This document shows positions 21,833 to 32,716 of a stretch of DNA of 64,000 nucleotides, one piece after another. The stretch comes from Anomaloglossus baeobatrachus (lineage: Eukaryota; Chordata; Amphibia; Anura; Aromobatidae). Location: positions 512,629,280 through 512,693,279 of the forward strand of contig NC_134354.1 of the NCBI RefSeq assembly GCF_048569485.1, read 5' to 3'. Position numbers and translations under genes: made by a program. The notes under the pieces are model-generated. The model was not told where the DNA came from and did no database searches. It saw only the letters and a program-made list of their open reading frames with translations. Every line of letters begins with the position of its first letter. Within the stretch, counting starts at the first letter, position 1.

Positions 21833-24800
21833 TTTCCATCAGAGGGGGGTTCCTAGACGCTGCTTCTCCCTCTAGGTTGACTATCAGCGCCCAGTTGCAG
21901 TTTGGCACTACTCTCTTCTCTGCTCTGGCCTGCCTGGACTCAGGCGCTGATGGCAATTTCATTTCGACCTCCCTGGCAACCCGATACTCAGTTCCCCTGG
22001 TTCTCTTGCCCAAGCCACTCAGGGTTCGGGTAGTCAACGGGTCCCTACTAGTCGATTCCATCACCCAGATCACCATCCCTGTCAGGATGGAAGTACCACC
22101 AGGACACCATGAGCCGGTGTCCTTCCTGGTGCTTCCAGGGGGGACGGATGAGATCCTACTGGGCCTCCCCTGGTTGAGACAGCATGCTCCTATACTCAAC
22201 TGGGCAACAGGGGAGATCTCATCATGGGCAGGATCCTGTAGGGAGCACCTCGTGACTACCGAACCACCCGCTACCATTAGGTCGGTTGGGTCCTCAGGGA
22301 ATACAGGGGAGCCAGGTTTACCGACACCTTATGAGGCCTACAGGGACGTCTTCTCCAAGAGGGCCGCAGATACCCTTCCTCCCCACCGGCCATACGATTG
22401 CCGAATAGACCTGAAGCCAGGCTCCGAGCCCCCTAGGGGCAGAGTGTATCCCCTCTCTGCTCCAGAGACGGAGGCTATGTCCAAATATATTCAGGACAGC
22501 CTGGCAAAAGGGTTCATTCGCAAGTCTATTTCACCGGCCGGTGCGGGGTTCTTCTTCGTGTAAAAGAAGGAAGGGGATCTACGCCCCTGTATCGATTACA
22601 GGGGATTAAATGCAATCACGATCAAAAACAAATACCCTTTGCCCCTCATTACGGAGTTATTTGATCGATTCCGTGGGGCAAAGATCTTCACGAAGCTGGA
22701 TCTACGCGGGGCGTATAATCTAGTACGAGTCCGAGAGGGCAATGAGTGGAAGACCGCCTTCAACACCAGGGACGGTCACTACGAGTATCTCGTAATGCCC
22801 TTCGGACTCTGCAATGCCCCCGCCGTATTTCAAGACTTTGTGAATGATGTTTTCCGGGATTTGTATCTTTCCGTGGTTGCATACCTGGATGATATCCTTA
22901 TCTTCTCCCCCGATCTTGCAACCCATCGGAGGGATGTCATCCGAGTACTTAAGAGGCTCCGCACTCATTCGTTATATGCTAAGCTAGAAAAGTGCGTTTT
23001 TGAACGTGAATCCTTGCCGTTCCTGGGGTATATCGTGTCCAGTCAGGGGTTAGCAATGGATCCGGGGAAGTTGGAGACAGTGATGAAATGGCCTGAGCCC
23101 CGCTCGCTGAAAGCGATCCAGCGATTCTTGGGGTTTATCAATTATTATCGCCAGTTCATTCCCAACTTCTCGACGGTGGCAGCACCCATCATTGCCCTTA
23201 CCCGCAAGGGCGCTAATCCCAAAGCATGGACACGGGAAACGGTAGAGGCATTTCACACCCTCAAAACTTACTTCTCCAGAGCTCCCATCCTTCATCGTCC
23301 AGACATCTCCAAACCCTTCCTACTAGAGGTAGACGCCTCTTCGGTCGGTGCTGGTGCAGTCCTGTACCAGAAAGACGATCGAGGAAGGAAGCATCCATGT
23401 TTCTTTTTCTCCAAAACCTTTTCTCCGGCCGAGAGGAACTACTCCATAGGGGATAGGGAGTTACTGGCGATGAAACTGGCATTCCAGGAATGGCGGCATC
23501 TCCTGGAGGGTGCGAAGCATCCATTTGAAGTATTTTCTGACCATAAAAATCTCACATACCTCCAGACAGCACAACGCCTGAACCCAAGGCAGGCCCGTTG
23601 GTCCTTGTTCTTCTCCCAGTTCCGCTTTATTATCCGCCACCTGGCCGGTGAGAAAAACGTACGGGCTGATGCCTTGTCACGTTGTATGGTTGTGTTGGAG
23701 GAGGACGAGGAGGAGCCTCGTCTTATACTACCCCCGGACAGCTTGAGGATGGTCACTCCCACTTCCTTGGACCAGGTGCCACCTGGCAAGACCCTCATTC
23801 CCCCTGAATTACGGAATGAGGTGCTATCGTGGGCCCATGCCTCCAAGGTCTGGGGTCACTTTGGGGTCAAAAGGACCAGAGACCTTGTGACCAGGCACTA
23901 TTGGTGGCCGAGACTACCCCAGGACATACATGAGTATGTGGGAGCCTGTATGTCGTGTGCACGGAATAAGCCGTCCCGGCAGAGACCGGCAGGTCTTCTT
24001 CACCCACTGCCAGTGCCGGATCGTCCCTGGGAAGTGGTGGGAATGGACTTCCTGGGAGATCTGCCCAAGTCAGCAGGCCACAAGGTCGTATGGGTCATCA
24101 CGGATCACTTCTCTAAAATGGTCCACTTGGTGCCTCTCCCACGACTCCCGACGTCACGTGCTCTCGCCACCTTATTCATTAGGCATGTATTTAGGCTGCA
24201 TGGCATGCCTGACAAGGTGGTGAGCGACCGGGGTCCCCAGTTCGCGTCTCGCTTCTGGAGAGAGCTCTGTAAGCTCCTGCAGATAGAGCTGAACATCTCC
24301 TCCGCATACCATCCCGAAACCAATGGACTGGTGGAGAGGACCAATCAGACCTTGGTAACTTACCTCCGCCATTTTATCTCCGCGCACCACGACAACTGGG
24401 CTAACCTCCTTCCTTGGGACGAATTTGCCATTAATAATTCGGTCCATGAATCCTCTGGCCAGACTCCGTTCCTGCTCAATAACGGACAACATCCCAGAAT
24501 CCCGGTTCCGATGCCCATTCCGTCACCCGATCCTAGAGTGGAGGATTGGGCGACCGAGGCCCGGGAGATCTGGGATAACACCCAAGAGGCCCTTAAGAGG
24601 GCTAAAGACCGGATGGTGACAACAGCTGATGTGCGCCGCCGCCCGGCATCATCCTTCGCCCCTGGTGACCTAGTGTGGCTGTCCTCTAAGAATGTTAACC
24701 TACGGGTACAGGCAGCCAAGTTCGCCCCTAGGTACCTGGGTCCGTTTAAAGTACTAGAGCAGGTAAACCCAGTGGCATACCGACTCCAGCTCCCTCCACG

Positions 24801-25068
24801 CTGGGCTATAGCCAACACCTTTCACGTGTCCCTCCTGAAACCCGTACGACTTAATAAGTTCTCGGGGTCCCTGATGCCTCAAACCGACTCTCCGTCCGAC
24901 GACCCTGAGATGGCGAAGCTTGTGGAGACAAAAGTCATACGGGGCAGGAGGTACTACCTCGTGGAGTGGGTCGGCCGTGGTCCGGAGCATAGATCCTGGG
25001 AATTGGAGGATCATATCCACGCCCTGGGTTTGATAGCGGCCTTCGAGCACGGGCAGGGGGGGGCCTAG
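21833..25068 (+). pseudogene. pol region of Gypsy chromovirus 2
   Basis: Domains in order: aspartic protease ([12 protein letters not shown]), reverse transcriptase (FTKLDLRGAYNLVRV; SVVAYLDDILIFS), RNase H (FLLEVDASSVGAGAVLYQ), integrase with its HHCC finger (HYWWPRLPQDI ... CMSCARNK) and catalytic core (MDFLGDLPKSAGH; SAYHPETNGLVERTNQ), and a C-terminal chromodomain (YYLVEWVGRGPEHRSWEL). The catalytic motifs are present, but the region as a whole is broken (about one break). It ends just before the purine-rich tract and the 3' LTR. Confidence 0.92.
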
Positions 25069-25080
25069 ACGGGGGGGTAA

Positions 25081-26165
25081 TGTTACACCTCGTGGCTCTC
25101 CTGTGGCAAGGAATGAGGCAGTCTCCTTGCCTGCCACAAGCGCTCCTGCTCAGCAGCGCCGAAGGTCTGCCAGACTGCGCAGAGTGCAGGAGAAACCTCC
25201 TCAGAGAGGCAGCACAAGGGGGACACCTAGTGGTACTCCTGTTGCAAGAAATGAGGCGGTCTCCCATTCCTTGCCTGCCGCAGCTCCTCCTGCTCAGCAG
25301 CCCCGAAGGTCTGTGAGGTTGCACAATCTGCAGAGGTTTTCTACTCAGGGAAGCAGTGAGACTCCCGTTATCTCTACACATTGTGAGACCGAGGATCCCG
25401 CCTCTATTTCCCAGAGGCAGGAGGGTGAGCATGTGCAATGCTTGGTGGGTCCTGATTCGCCCACTGACGTCACACGGCTTTATGACGAGGCTGGTGACGT
25501 GGTGAATCCTGACTGGCCAGGCTGGGACGTCGTGGATCCTGATTGGGTCAAGTCCGTCATCTCCGCCTCGCGCCCGCCCTTGGCTGGAGCGACACCTCCT
25601 TAAAAGCTCCTCCTGCCATCATGGCGGCGCGCGACCGTCCTTCTATGTTTGGATGTCTGGCAGCGTGCTGCCACGCCACTGCTCAGGCATTATCCTCTTC
25701 CGTGGGCTTGGCCCTTGCTGCTTAGGCAGCACCTGGTTTGCAGGCCGTGTCCCTGCCTTGCTGCACCGGCAGTAGCTCCTTCGACAGGCCGTGTTCCTGT
25801 TCCAGGTGAGCTCCTCGAGTCTCCACCGGACTCACCTGGTTATTGAAAGCACACGTGCGTGGGCACCTCTGTGCTACCCTCGTGCCATATTCTCGTGATT
25901 TCCACTGGCACACGTGCGTGGGCACCTCTGTGCTTCCCCGTGCAACAGGTACACCGAGCCATGTGATCCCTGCCATACAACCCTCACGGGTTAGGGCAGA
26001 CCGGTGTACGTAGATCGTCTGTGACATTCCAGACGATTGCTAGCAGCAACCCGCTCACTCTTCACCCACCATAGCAGCGGTCCCTTACACCGCACAGTGG
26101 ACCTTGACCGGCGGAAGCTGTCTATTCCCCATCTTGGCACGCTTCCCCGGGTCCCCCTCGTAACA
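25081..26165 (+). repeat. 3' LTR of Gypsy chromovirus 2
   Basis: 1085 bp, same ends as the 5' LTR, preceded by a G-rich polypurine tract (gacgggggggtaa) and followed by the gagagg target duplicate. Confidence 0.95.
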
Positions 26166-26418
26166 GAGAGGTGTCTATCAGACACCCCCAGTACTAACCA
26201 AGTAAGTAAAAAGAAAAACACATGTAGCGCCCCTGACTACGTCAGGGTGCTTCAGGGAACTGCATCTTGTCACTCCAGGGTGCAGGGCCTACCCCCCATG
26301 GTTCAAGGTTCCCATCAAGAGTGTCACTTAACAGAGAGAGTTAGAAACCGGGTTCTTCAAAGCTGCGCCAATGGTCACCAGCCAAAGGATCAGATCAATG
26401 AAGCTTTATTATTGCATC

Positions 26419-26459
26419 GGTCTACGCGTTTCAGGAGCCCTGCTCCCTTCCTCAGGACC
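26419..26459 (-). ncRNA. Hammerhead-ribozyme motif in left PLE arm
   Basis: Mirror copy of the motif at 30179-30219. On the minus strand it reads GGTC, CTGAGGA, helix II gggagc/gctccc-type, GAAA, cgcgta, GACC. It lies on the same strand as the endonuclease frame, downstream of it, as expected for a terminal PLE hammerhead. Confidence 0.65.
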
Positions 26460-26794
26460 ATCAGACATAAGCATACATCAAATCTACTGTGACAGATACA
26501 AGTGTACATTTAAATAGACCATGTGATGTCAAAGCACCGCCCCAAAAAAGAAAAAACGGGCGGGAAAGGGTGCACGATGATCCATGTATGACGCAATCAA
26601 AAGAATTGCAAGAATAAAAAACAAAACATACATTCACATCTACCTCGGATATTCGCGGTGAAATATGGATATAATAATTAGTGTGAGAAATGAAAAAAAT
26701 ACATATATATATTAACCAAAGAAATTGTGCAGAAACAATAAAATAAACGTGAATTCCATGACCACCATGGTTTTATATACATATATATATAAAA

Positions 26795-27225
26795 TCCACA
26801 ATGAAGAGATGAAAGGTTGCACTCCAAAGGTCGAATAAAATATTTTCTTTTTATTCCACGATCACATCAGGGGTACAGGTAGTGAGGGAGGATGAGGGTG
26901 TGCCACGTCGGACGACGGCAGCCGTTTCGCAAGTGAACTTGCTTCTACGGTTCTGGACCCGTAGAAGCAAGTTCACTTGCGAAACGGCTGCCGTCGTCCG
27001 ACGTGGCACACCCTCATCCTCCCTCACTACCTGTACCCCTGATGTGATCGTGGAATAAAAAGAAAATATTTTATTCGACCTTTGGAGTGCAACCTTTCAT
27101 CTCTTCATTGTGGATCTTGTATCGCCTTTGCTTTGGGACACGCACCCAGGTCTCCACCTGCCTGAAAGCACAGCTTTGTCAGCCTTACAGGGATCAGCGG
27201 TGCCCGGTATCCTCCACTCAGCTTT
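26795..27225 (+). mobile_element. Small PLE palindrome inserted in the left arm of the larger PLE
   Basis: 431 bp flanked by a 14-bp duplication, atatatatataaaa (26781-26794 and 27226-27239). The pre-insertion sequence is visible in the opposite arm of the host PLE around 29840-29870 (inverted). Left arm 26795 to about 26952 and right arm about 26958-27114 are inverted copies, followed by a 111-bp tail (27115-27225). The centre contains AGCAAGTTCACTTGCGAAACGG, described by parts: a GCAAGT/ACTTGC helix followed by GAAAC, which resembles helix II and the GAAA box of a hammerhead, with a degenerate CUGANGA box. No coding. Confidence 0.8.
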
Positions 27226-27868
27226 ATATATATATAAAACCTATTTGTACGGTCGGGTGCAGAGGTGACCTAGAACTCTTACAGAATTGTAGGCAGAACA
27301 CCTCGGTTAGATATGGACAGGATTAGTAAAGGCACAAGGCCACCACACCAGTAGGAAGTGTGGTTTATAGAGACATCGGAGAGGAACATAAGACAGGAGG
27401 GACCCAGAGAGAAAAATAATATATATACACATAAAGATACAGGTCCACATCAAAGTGTTGCAGTCATTTCAGAGGAGCTAGAAACCGCTCATGACTTGCA
27501 TATAGAGAGCAGGTTCAATAAGGTTCAACACCGTGGGAAAAAACTGCAGAGCGGCTGCGCAGGAAGCAAGTGTCAGAATGGGACAGGGGTGAACAGAGTT
27601 CAGACCCGTGGGAAAAAAGATGTGCTCATGCGTCGACTGCAGGCAAATACCGTATATCATCATCCAGGATAGAACTAGTCTAGCAGTGGATCCAAGTAGT
27701 GATAAGCTAATGAGACGGGGACAGAAATGTGACAATCGCATAGAAGGGTAATAAAAGGAATTATCGATGTGTATTTATAATTAAAACTAACCGAGAGATA
27801 ATAGGAATATACAAGTATGCTGACATGGAATAGTTAGCAAATGAAGGAAGGGGAAGAACCAACAAGTG

Positions 27869-27983
27869 ATAAACATTTAACTGGAGAATAGGTACATTTG
27901 ACCGCTATTCTGGATAGCAGGTGAGGACAGAAATAACCGGGGAGTGAGATCTGTGGATTGTGCCCTATCTATAACATAGAAGA

Positions 27984-28068
<85 letters not shown>

Positions 28069-28501
28069 GAGAAGTAATAAAATTACAATATTATTTTTAA
28101 AATTCTAATAGTCAGGAAGGGAGCAATAAATAAACCTATGATCATAAGAAGACCTATAATTAACGATTAACGTATAATAGTAAAAGCTATCCTAAAAAAA
28201 TATATATGAAGTATTAATAATTAAAAATATATATGGAAAATCATTAAAATTTTCAATAATATACATTCACGCAGAATATAAAAAATATATATAGAAAATT
28301 ATACATATATATATATAAATATATATATATAAAAACACTTAAAAAACGGGAAATTCCCTGACTAAAAAGAGGGAATGAGAAATAATTCCCATATGTACCA
28401 CAAAGCGGGGGGGGGGGGACATAATATTAATCCCCTGTACACCACCTCTGTAAATGTACAACCAATTAGGAAGGAGTAAATCATACAATAATTGAGCATA
28501 T
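27869..28501. other. AT-rich 3' region of the PLE with (TA)n microsatellite
   Basis: Contains an alternating TA tract of about 80 bp (27985-28064), several shorter tatata tracts and a run of ten G (around 28410-28419). It corresponds to the untranslated part of the PLE downstream of the endonuclease frame. No gene seen. Confidence 0.7.
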
Positions 28502-29209
28502 TTAATGAAACAGATCCGTAACCTCATTAAGACCCTGAGGCTTCAGAGTATTCAGTTTGTATATCCAATATGTCTCCTTTCTATTAAGCACCTCAATCCT
28601 ATTGGGTATATGTGAAGGTATTTGCTCGATGGGGGTTACCTTTAATCTGATTTTTCTAGCATGATATACAGTAGTATGTCGAGATAGGCCATGTAGCATA
28701 AAACCCACCTTAATATTGTGTCGGTGGGAGTTAATTCTCTTGTGTAGGGCCTGAGTGGTTCTGCCCACATAACGTTTGTTACAATCACACTCAATAAGGT
28801 AGATTACAAAGTCAGTTTGACAAGTGAGGTGTCCTTTAACTGGGAATTCCATTCCCTCAGGGGTAAGACCAAAGTTCACCCTTCCATGTTGAATATTCTT
28901 ACAACATAGACAGTTTTTAGCGAGGCATTTGTAAGAACCTTGTGGTTTATTGCTGGTATTGGGACTCTCCATCTCCCTAAGCCTGCTCGGAGCCAGTTGA
29001 TTTTTCAAATTAGATGCCCTACGGTATGTAACACGAGGATAGAAAGGTAGTACCCCTTTAAGGTAAGGGTCATTGTGTAGTACGGCCCAGTGTTTTTTAA
29101 GGATACCTTTAATTGAGTTCCCATCACTACTGAAAGTAGTGAGGAAATGAGCAGAAAACTTATTATTGTCAGTGGCATTTTGTGCCTTAGTAGTCTCGCC
29201 CTCTTTCAC
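28502..29209 (-). CDS. PLE GIY-YIG endonuclease fragment
   Basis: 235 residues. The linker part (HWAVLHNDPYLKGVLPFYPRVTYRRASNLKNQLAPS) matches the region after the RT in Penelope-type proteins. It is followed by a Cys-rich segment (CLAKNCLCCKNI) and the nuclease: DFVIYLIECDCNKRYVGRTTQ (Y...YVG, GIY-YIG core) with the catalytic R in LHKRINSHRHNI and a conserved E in NRKETYWIYKLNTLKPQGLNE. It is a different PLE lineage from the fragment at 9427-10491 (low similarity outside the motifs). The frame opens at the junction with the inverted arm, so the start Met is not the native one and the RT is absent. The frame is otherwise intact over the nuclease. Confidence 0.85.
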   Translation of the reverse strand: MKEGETTKAQNATDNNKFSAHFLTTFSSDGNSIKGILKKHWAVLHNDPYLKGVLPFYPRVTYRRASNLKNQLAPSRLREMESPNTSNKPQGSYKCLAKNCLCCKNIQHGRVNFGLTPEGMEFPVKGHLTCQTDFVIYLIECDCNKRYVGRTTQALHKRINSHRHNIKVGFMLHGLSRHTTVYHARKIRLKVTPIEQIPSHIPNRIEVLNRKETYWIYKLNTLKPQGLNEVTDLFH

Positions 29210-30178
29210 TTGTTGGTTCTTCCCCTTCCTTCATTTGCTAACTATTCCATGTCAGCATACTTGTATATTCCTATTACCTCTCGGTTAGTTTTAATTATAA
29301 ATACACATTGATAATTCCTTTTATTACCCTTCTATGCGATTGTTACATTTCTGTCCCCGTCTCATTAGCTTATCACTACTTGGATCCACTGCTAGACTAG
29401 TTCTATCCTGGATGATGATATACGGTATTTGCCTGCAGTCAACGCATGAGCACATCTTTTTTCCCACGGGTCTGAACTCTGTTCACCCCTGTCCCATTCT
29501 GGCACTTGCTTCCTGCGCAGCCGCTCTGCAGTTTTTTCCCTCGGTGTTGAACCTTATTGAACCCGCTCTCTATATGCAAGTCATGAGCGGTTTCTAGCTC
29601 CTCTGAAATGACTGCAACACTTTGATGTGGACCTGTATCTTTATGTGTATATATATTATTTTTCTCTCTGGGTCCCTCCTGTCTTATGTTCCTCTCCGAT
29701 GTCTCTATAAACCACACTTCCTACTGGTGTGGTGGCCTTGTGCCTTTACCAATCCTGTCCATATCTAACCGAGGTGTTCTGCCTACAATTCTGTAAGAGT
29801 TCTAGGTCACCTCTGCACCCGACCGTACAAATAGGTTTTATATATATATGTATATAAAACCATGGTGGTCATGGAATACACATGTTTATTTTATTGTTTC
29901 TGCACAATTTCTTTGGTTAATATATATATGTATTTTTTTCATTTCTCACACTAATTATTATATCCAGATTTCACCGCGAATATCCGAGGTAGATGTGAAT
30001 GTATGTTTTTTTTTTTTTTCTTGCAATTCTCTTGATTGCGTCATACATGGATCATCGTGCACCCTTTCCCGCCCGTTTTTTCTTTTTCTTTTTTGGGGCG
30101 GTGCTTTGACATCACATGGTCTATTTAAATGTACACTTGTATCTGTCACAGCAGATTTGATGTATGCTTATGTCTGAT

Positions 30179-30219
30179 GGTCCTGAGGAAGGGAGCAGGG
30201 CTCCTGAAACGCGTAGACC
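30179..30219 (+). ncRNA. Hammerhead-ribozyme motif in right PLE arm
   Basis: All core elements are visible: helix I GGTC (30179-30182) with GACC (30216-30219); CTGAGGA box (30183-30189); helix II with GGGAGC and GCTCC(T) around agg (30190-30205); GAAA box (30206-30209); C-GC-G mini helix III and GTA at the expected cleavage site (30210-30215). Hammerheads with very short helix III are known in PLE terminal repeats, where they may act as dimers. Fold judged by eye. Confidence 0.7.
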
Positions 30220-31599
30220 GATGCAATAATAAAGCTTCATTGATCTGATCCTTTGGCTGGTGATCATTGGCGTGGCTTTGAAGAACCCGGTTTCTACCTC
30301 TCTCTGTTATCTGCCGCTTTGGGTTGCTGCTGCCTTGGTCAAATTTTACATGCGATTACAGTGGTTGTGACTCTCACAACCACATTTGGTGAGTAGTATT
30401 GCTCCCCCATCCTACACCCCTACATACGAAGGTAAGACCCTATTGCGCTTTGTTTTTCCACAGCTTCTTCTATTATCAAGAGTGTCACTGACATCCGCAC
30501 TACAAATTCCAACCACACCTCACACCAGGGCTGGACAGACACACCAGTGGGTTGGTCAAGTTGGAGCACGGCCGCCCACCTACGGGTCAGGCAGACTGGT
30601 GGGCGGGAGGAAGTGAGTTTGGAGTCAGCTCTCAAAGTGAGAGAGAGTTGAGAGTTGGCCCTCAGAGAGTGAGAAGCAGGGGAGTTGGAGCTCCCAGGGA
30701 GGCGACAGGTTGGGTCGCAAACTGTTGTCCGGGACCACAGGAGTCGGGGACCGGTAATAGGAACATTGAACAGGAGTGTAACAAACACAGTCTAGGAGGA
30801 CTGTTGGCACCAGAAAGCCCAGCCACCTTACTGGTACTGAGCACGGCGGGGTACAGGACCCTAGATCGGGGAGTAGCTTCAAGCAACCTGCTAATTAACC
30901 TGTGGAGGATAGTCTCTTTATGAACTTTCCCCAAGAGCTCAGAGATTGGAGGCATCAGCACAACGCGGGGGGATAGGGTTCTCCAAAAGGCACAACCCAC
31001 TGAAATCCCAAGTACCAGCCACCAAGACCACAGCTGCCATACACACGGGTAGCGGGGCCCCAAAAGCTTCAAGTCAAGGGGCCACAAGTGTTAAACAATT
31101 TGTGCACGGACGCAGGGTTCCGGACTTACCAAGTGACACTGGTGGGAGCGGGACCTGGACGGGCTCCCCCTGTAGAGACTGCGGTGCCTAGAGACTTTGG
31201 TTTACCATCTGTGTGAATGTCTGCTTAATCCACCTGATCCAGCACCACGACTACCTCAGTGAGTTATCTGACCCCTGCCCCCTGCTTCCCAAGGCCAAGC
31301 AAGCTACCCGTTTACCAAATCCCCACTATCCGGGGCCTTCCCTACCTGCGGAGGGACTGACACCTGGCTGCCCCACACCATCTGCCTCAGTACTCCCTTC
31401 GGCAGCGGTGGTGCCCCCCCTTTACCGCAATCCGCAGGTGGCGTCATGAACATTCATCCCCTAATATCCCCTTATATTTGAAGTAGCTGCAAGCCCCCGG
31501 GTCCGAAGACCCTCGAGCCACAGCAACCCCGGATCTGAGCAGTTCGACTGCTGCTGGAGGCGCACACACACACACACAAAAATAGTTTATTTAAATAAA

Positions 31600-32716
31600 T
31601 GTGACGCCCTGGCAAAACCAGGTAGTCACAATTAGGCCCCTGCATTACACTGTTCCCTCACTAGGAAACACACAGCCAACCAAGAAACCCTAGTCACCCA
31701 CCCTTAAAGAAAGATAAACACACCAGTGGGCGTGACCAGGTGGTTGGGACACGCCCACCCAGGGGTCCAGACAGCCCAGGGCGGGAAAACAGTTAGTCTA
31801 AGTCAGATTAGTCTGAAGTTCAGTTTGGAGAGGAGTGTGGGCTGGAGCTAGGGGTAACTCCAGCAGTGAAGTCCAAGTTGAACGGTACCAGGGTAGGAGC
31901 CCTGGTGCCAGTGGCTAGGAGGCAGCCGGTGGTCTCCGTCAGCAGGAGAAGGGAAGACGGCTCGGTGGAACCGAGATGGACCGGGACAGGGTTGTAGCCT
32001 GCCGGTACCGACACGGGGAACCGGCCCGTAAACCGTAGCACAAAGGGGCGTACTCGGACCCTGAAGCCAGGACCAGAACCAACTGGAGCTGGTTAATTAA
32101 CCGATTGAGGCCAGGACTAGAGGTCCTGTCCCACTCAAAGTCCCTCATAGAAGACAACAGCCCACCGATTAGGGATAAGAGGTCACCGTCAGGACCCATA
32201 GATCCCAAGGGCCAGCATCTGCGGGCACGGCTCCTTAGGCCACATCCAGCCGGGAGCGGACTCCTGAGTTTCACACTAGGAAAGTCCACCTTACATACAG
32301 CAGTGCAGGAAAAGGATAGAGACCACCAGCCGGGTGGGGGACCAGAACGCAACCGGCCGCGGCACTGGCTACCATCACCTTGGTTTACCAGAGACTTGTG
32401 TGTTTTACTAACTGTGAGTACACCAGCACCCCCTGCGGTCGCCATCCCCTGCACGCACCAACCGGGTGCTGGGGCCACCATCTCTGCCTATGGAGGGGTT
32501 AACAACTTGCTGCACAACATCTCCCCTGGGTACCCCGTAACAGCAGCGGTGGTGTCCCACCTCACCACACACTGTGGGTGGTGTCACGAACTTAATACGG
32601 CCCAGCCCGTACATATACTTCCCTCCATTTATTCGGCGTGTCCGCGAGACCCTCGAGCCACCACCCCTGAAGGCCCGGATCCGAGCAGCGCCGGCTGCTG
32701 GCACGGGGGCGGCACA
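31600..32716 (+). mobile_element. TG...CA element (solo-LTR-like), 1117 bp
   Basis: Starts TGTGACGCCCTGG and ends GGGGGCGGCACA, flanked by a perfect 4-bp duplication, taaa (31596-31599 and 32717-32720). The left end folds as a terminal hairpin: TGTGAC with GTCACA, CCTGG with CCAGG. It was inserted into the left arm of the long inverted repeat only 33 bp from the previous TG...CA element. No coding. Confidence 0.8.

Larger units (their letters stand above)
19847..26165 (+). mobile_element. Gypsy chromovirus 2, nearly complete fossil copy
   Basis: 6,319 bp. LTRs at 19847-20931 and 25081-26165 are both 1085 bp, begin TGTTACACC and end CGTAACA (the outer 6 bases of the two ends are inverted repeats). 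The flanks carry gagagg on both sides (19841-19846 and 26166-26171), i.e. a 5-6 bp target duplication. Gag and pol are arranged as in chromovirus 1, but the LTRs are unrelated and the proteins clearly diverged, so this is a different family. The LTRs differ at roughly 1% of positions by eye, suggesting a younger insertion than chromovirus 1. About one break in the coding region. No envelope gene. Confidence 0.95.
26329..30474 (-). mobile_element. Truncated Penelope-like element with 1.1-kb inverted terminal arms
   Basis: 4,146 bp between perfect 15-bp target duplicates, atcaagagtgtcact (26314-26328 and 30475-30489). The left arm (26329-27868, carrying a 431-bp insertion) and right arm (29207-30309, 1103 bp) are inverted copies of each other. 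A 165-bp unpaired tail (30310-30474) follows the right arm. The centre (27869-29206) holds a GIY-YIG endonuclease fragment on the minus strand and a long AT-rich 3' region with a (TA)n tract. No reverse transcriptase is present. Each arm contains a hammerhead-type motif. Inverted pseudo-LTRs with 5' truncation are known for PLEs. Confidence 0.85.
26223..31566 (+). mobile_element. TG...CA element (solo-LTR-like), split by a PLE
   Basis: Left end TGTAGCGCCCCTGAC; right end ggcgcaca at 31566; flanking 4-bp target caca on both sides (26219-26222 and 31567-31570), although the right flank lies in a CA run. The element consists of 26223-26328 plus 30490-31566, ~1.18 kb in all, interrupted by the PLE at 26329-30474. 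The left end carries the family's terminal hairpin (TGTAGC...GCTTCA, CCCTGAC/GTCAGGG), here with one mismatch in the outer stem. The interior shares ggtggcgtca and ccctcgagcca blocks with the copies at 31600 and 40680. No coding. Confidence 0.75.

Noticed and set aside
27985-28064. (TA)n tract as a regulatory or origin-like element
   Set aside because: A simple microsatellite inside the PLE 3' region; no supporting motif.
28502-29209. GIY-YIG nuclease as a host DNA-repair gene
   Set aside because: The linker and cysteine motifs, flanking inverted arms and 15-bp target duplication place it in a Penelope-like element.
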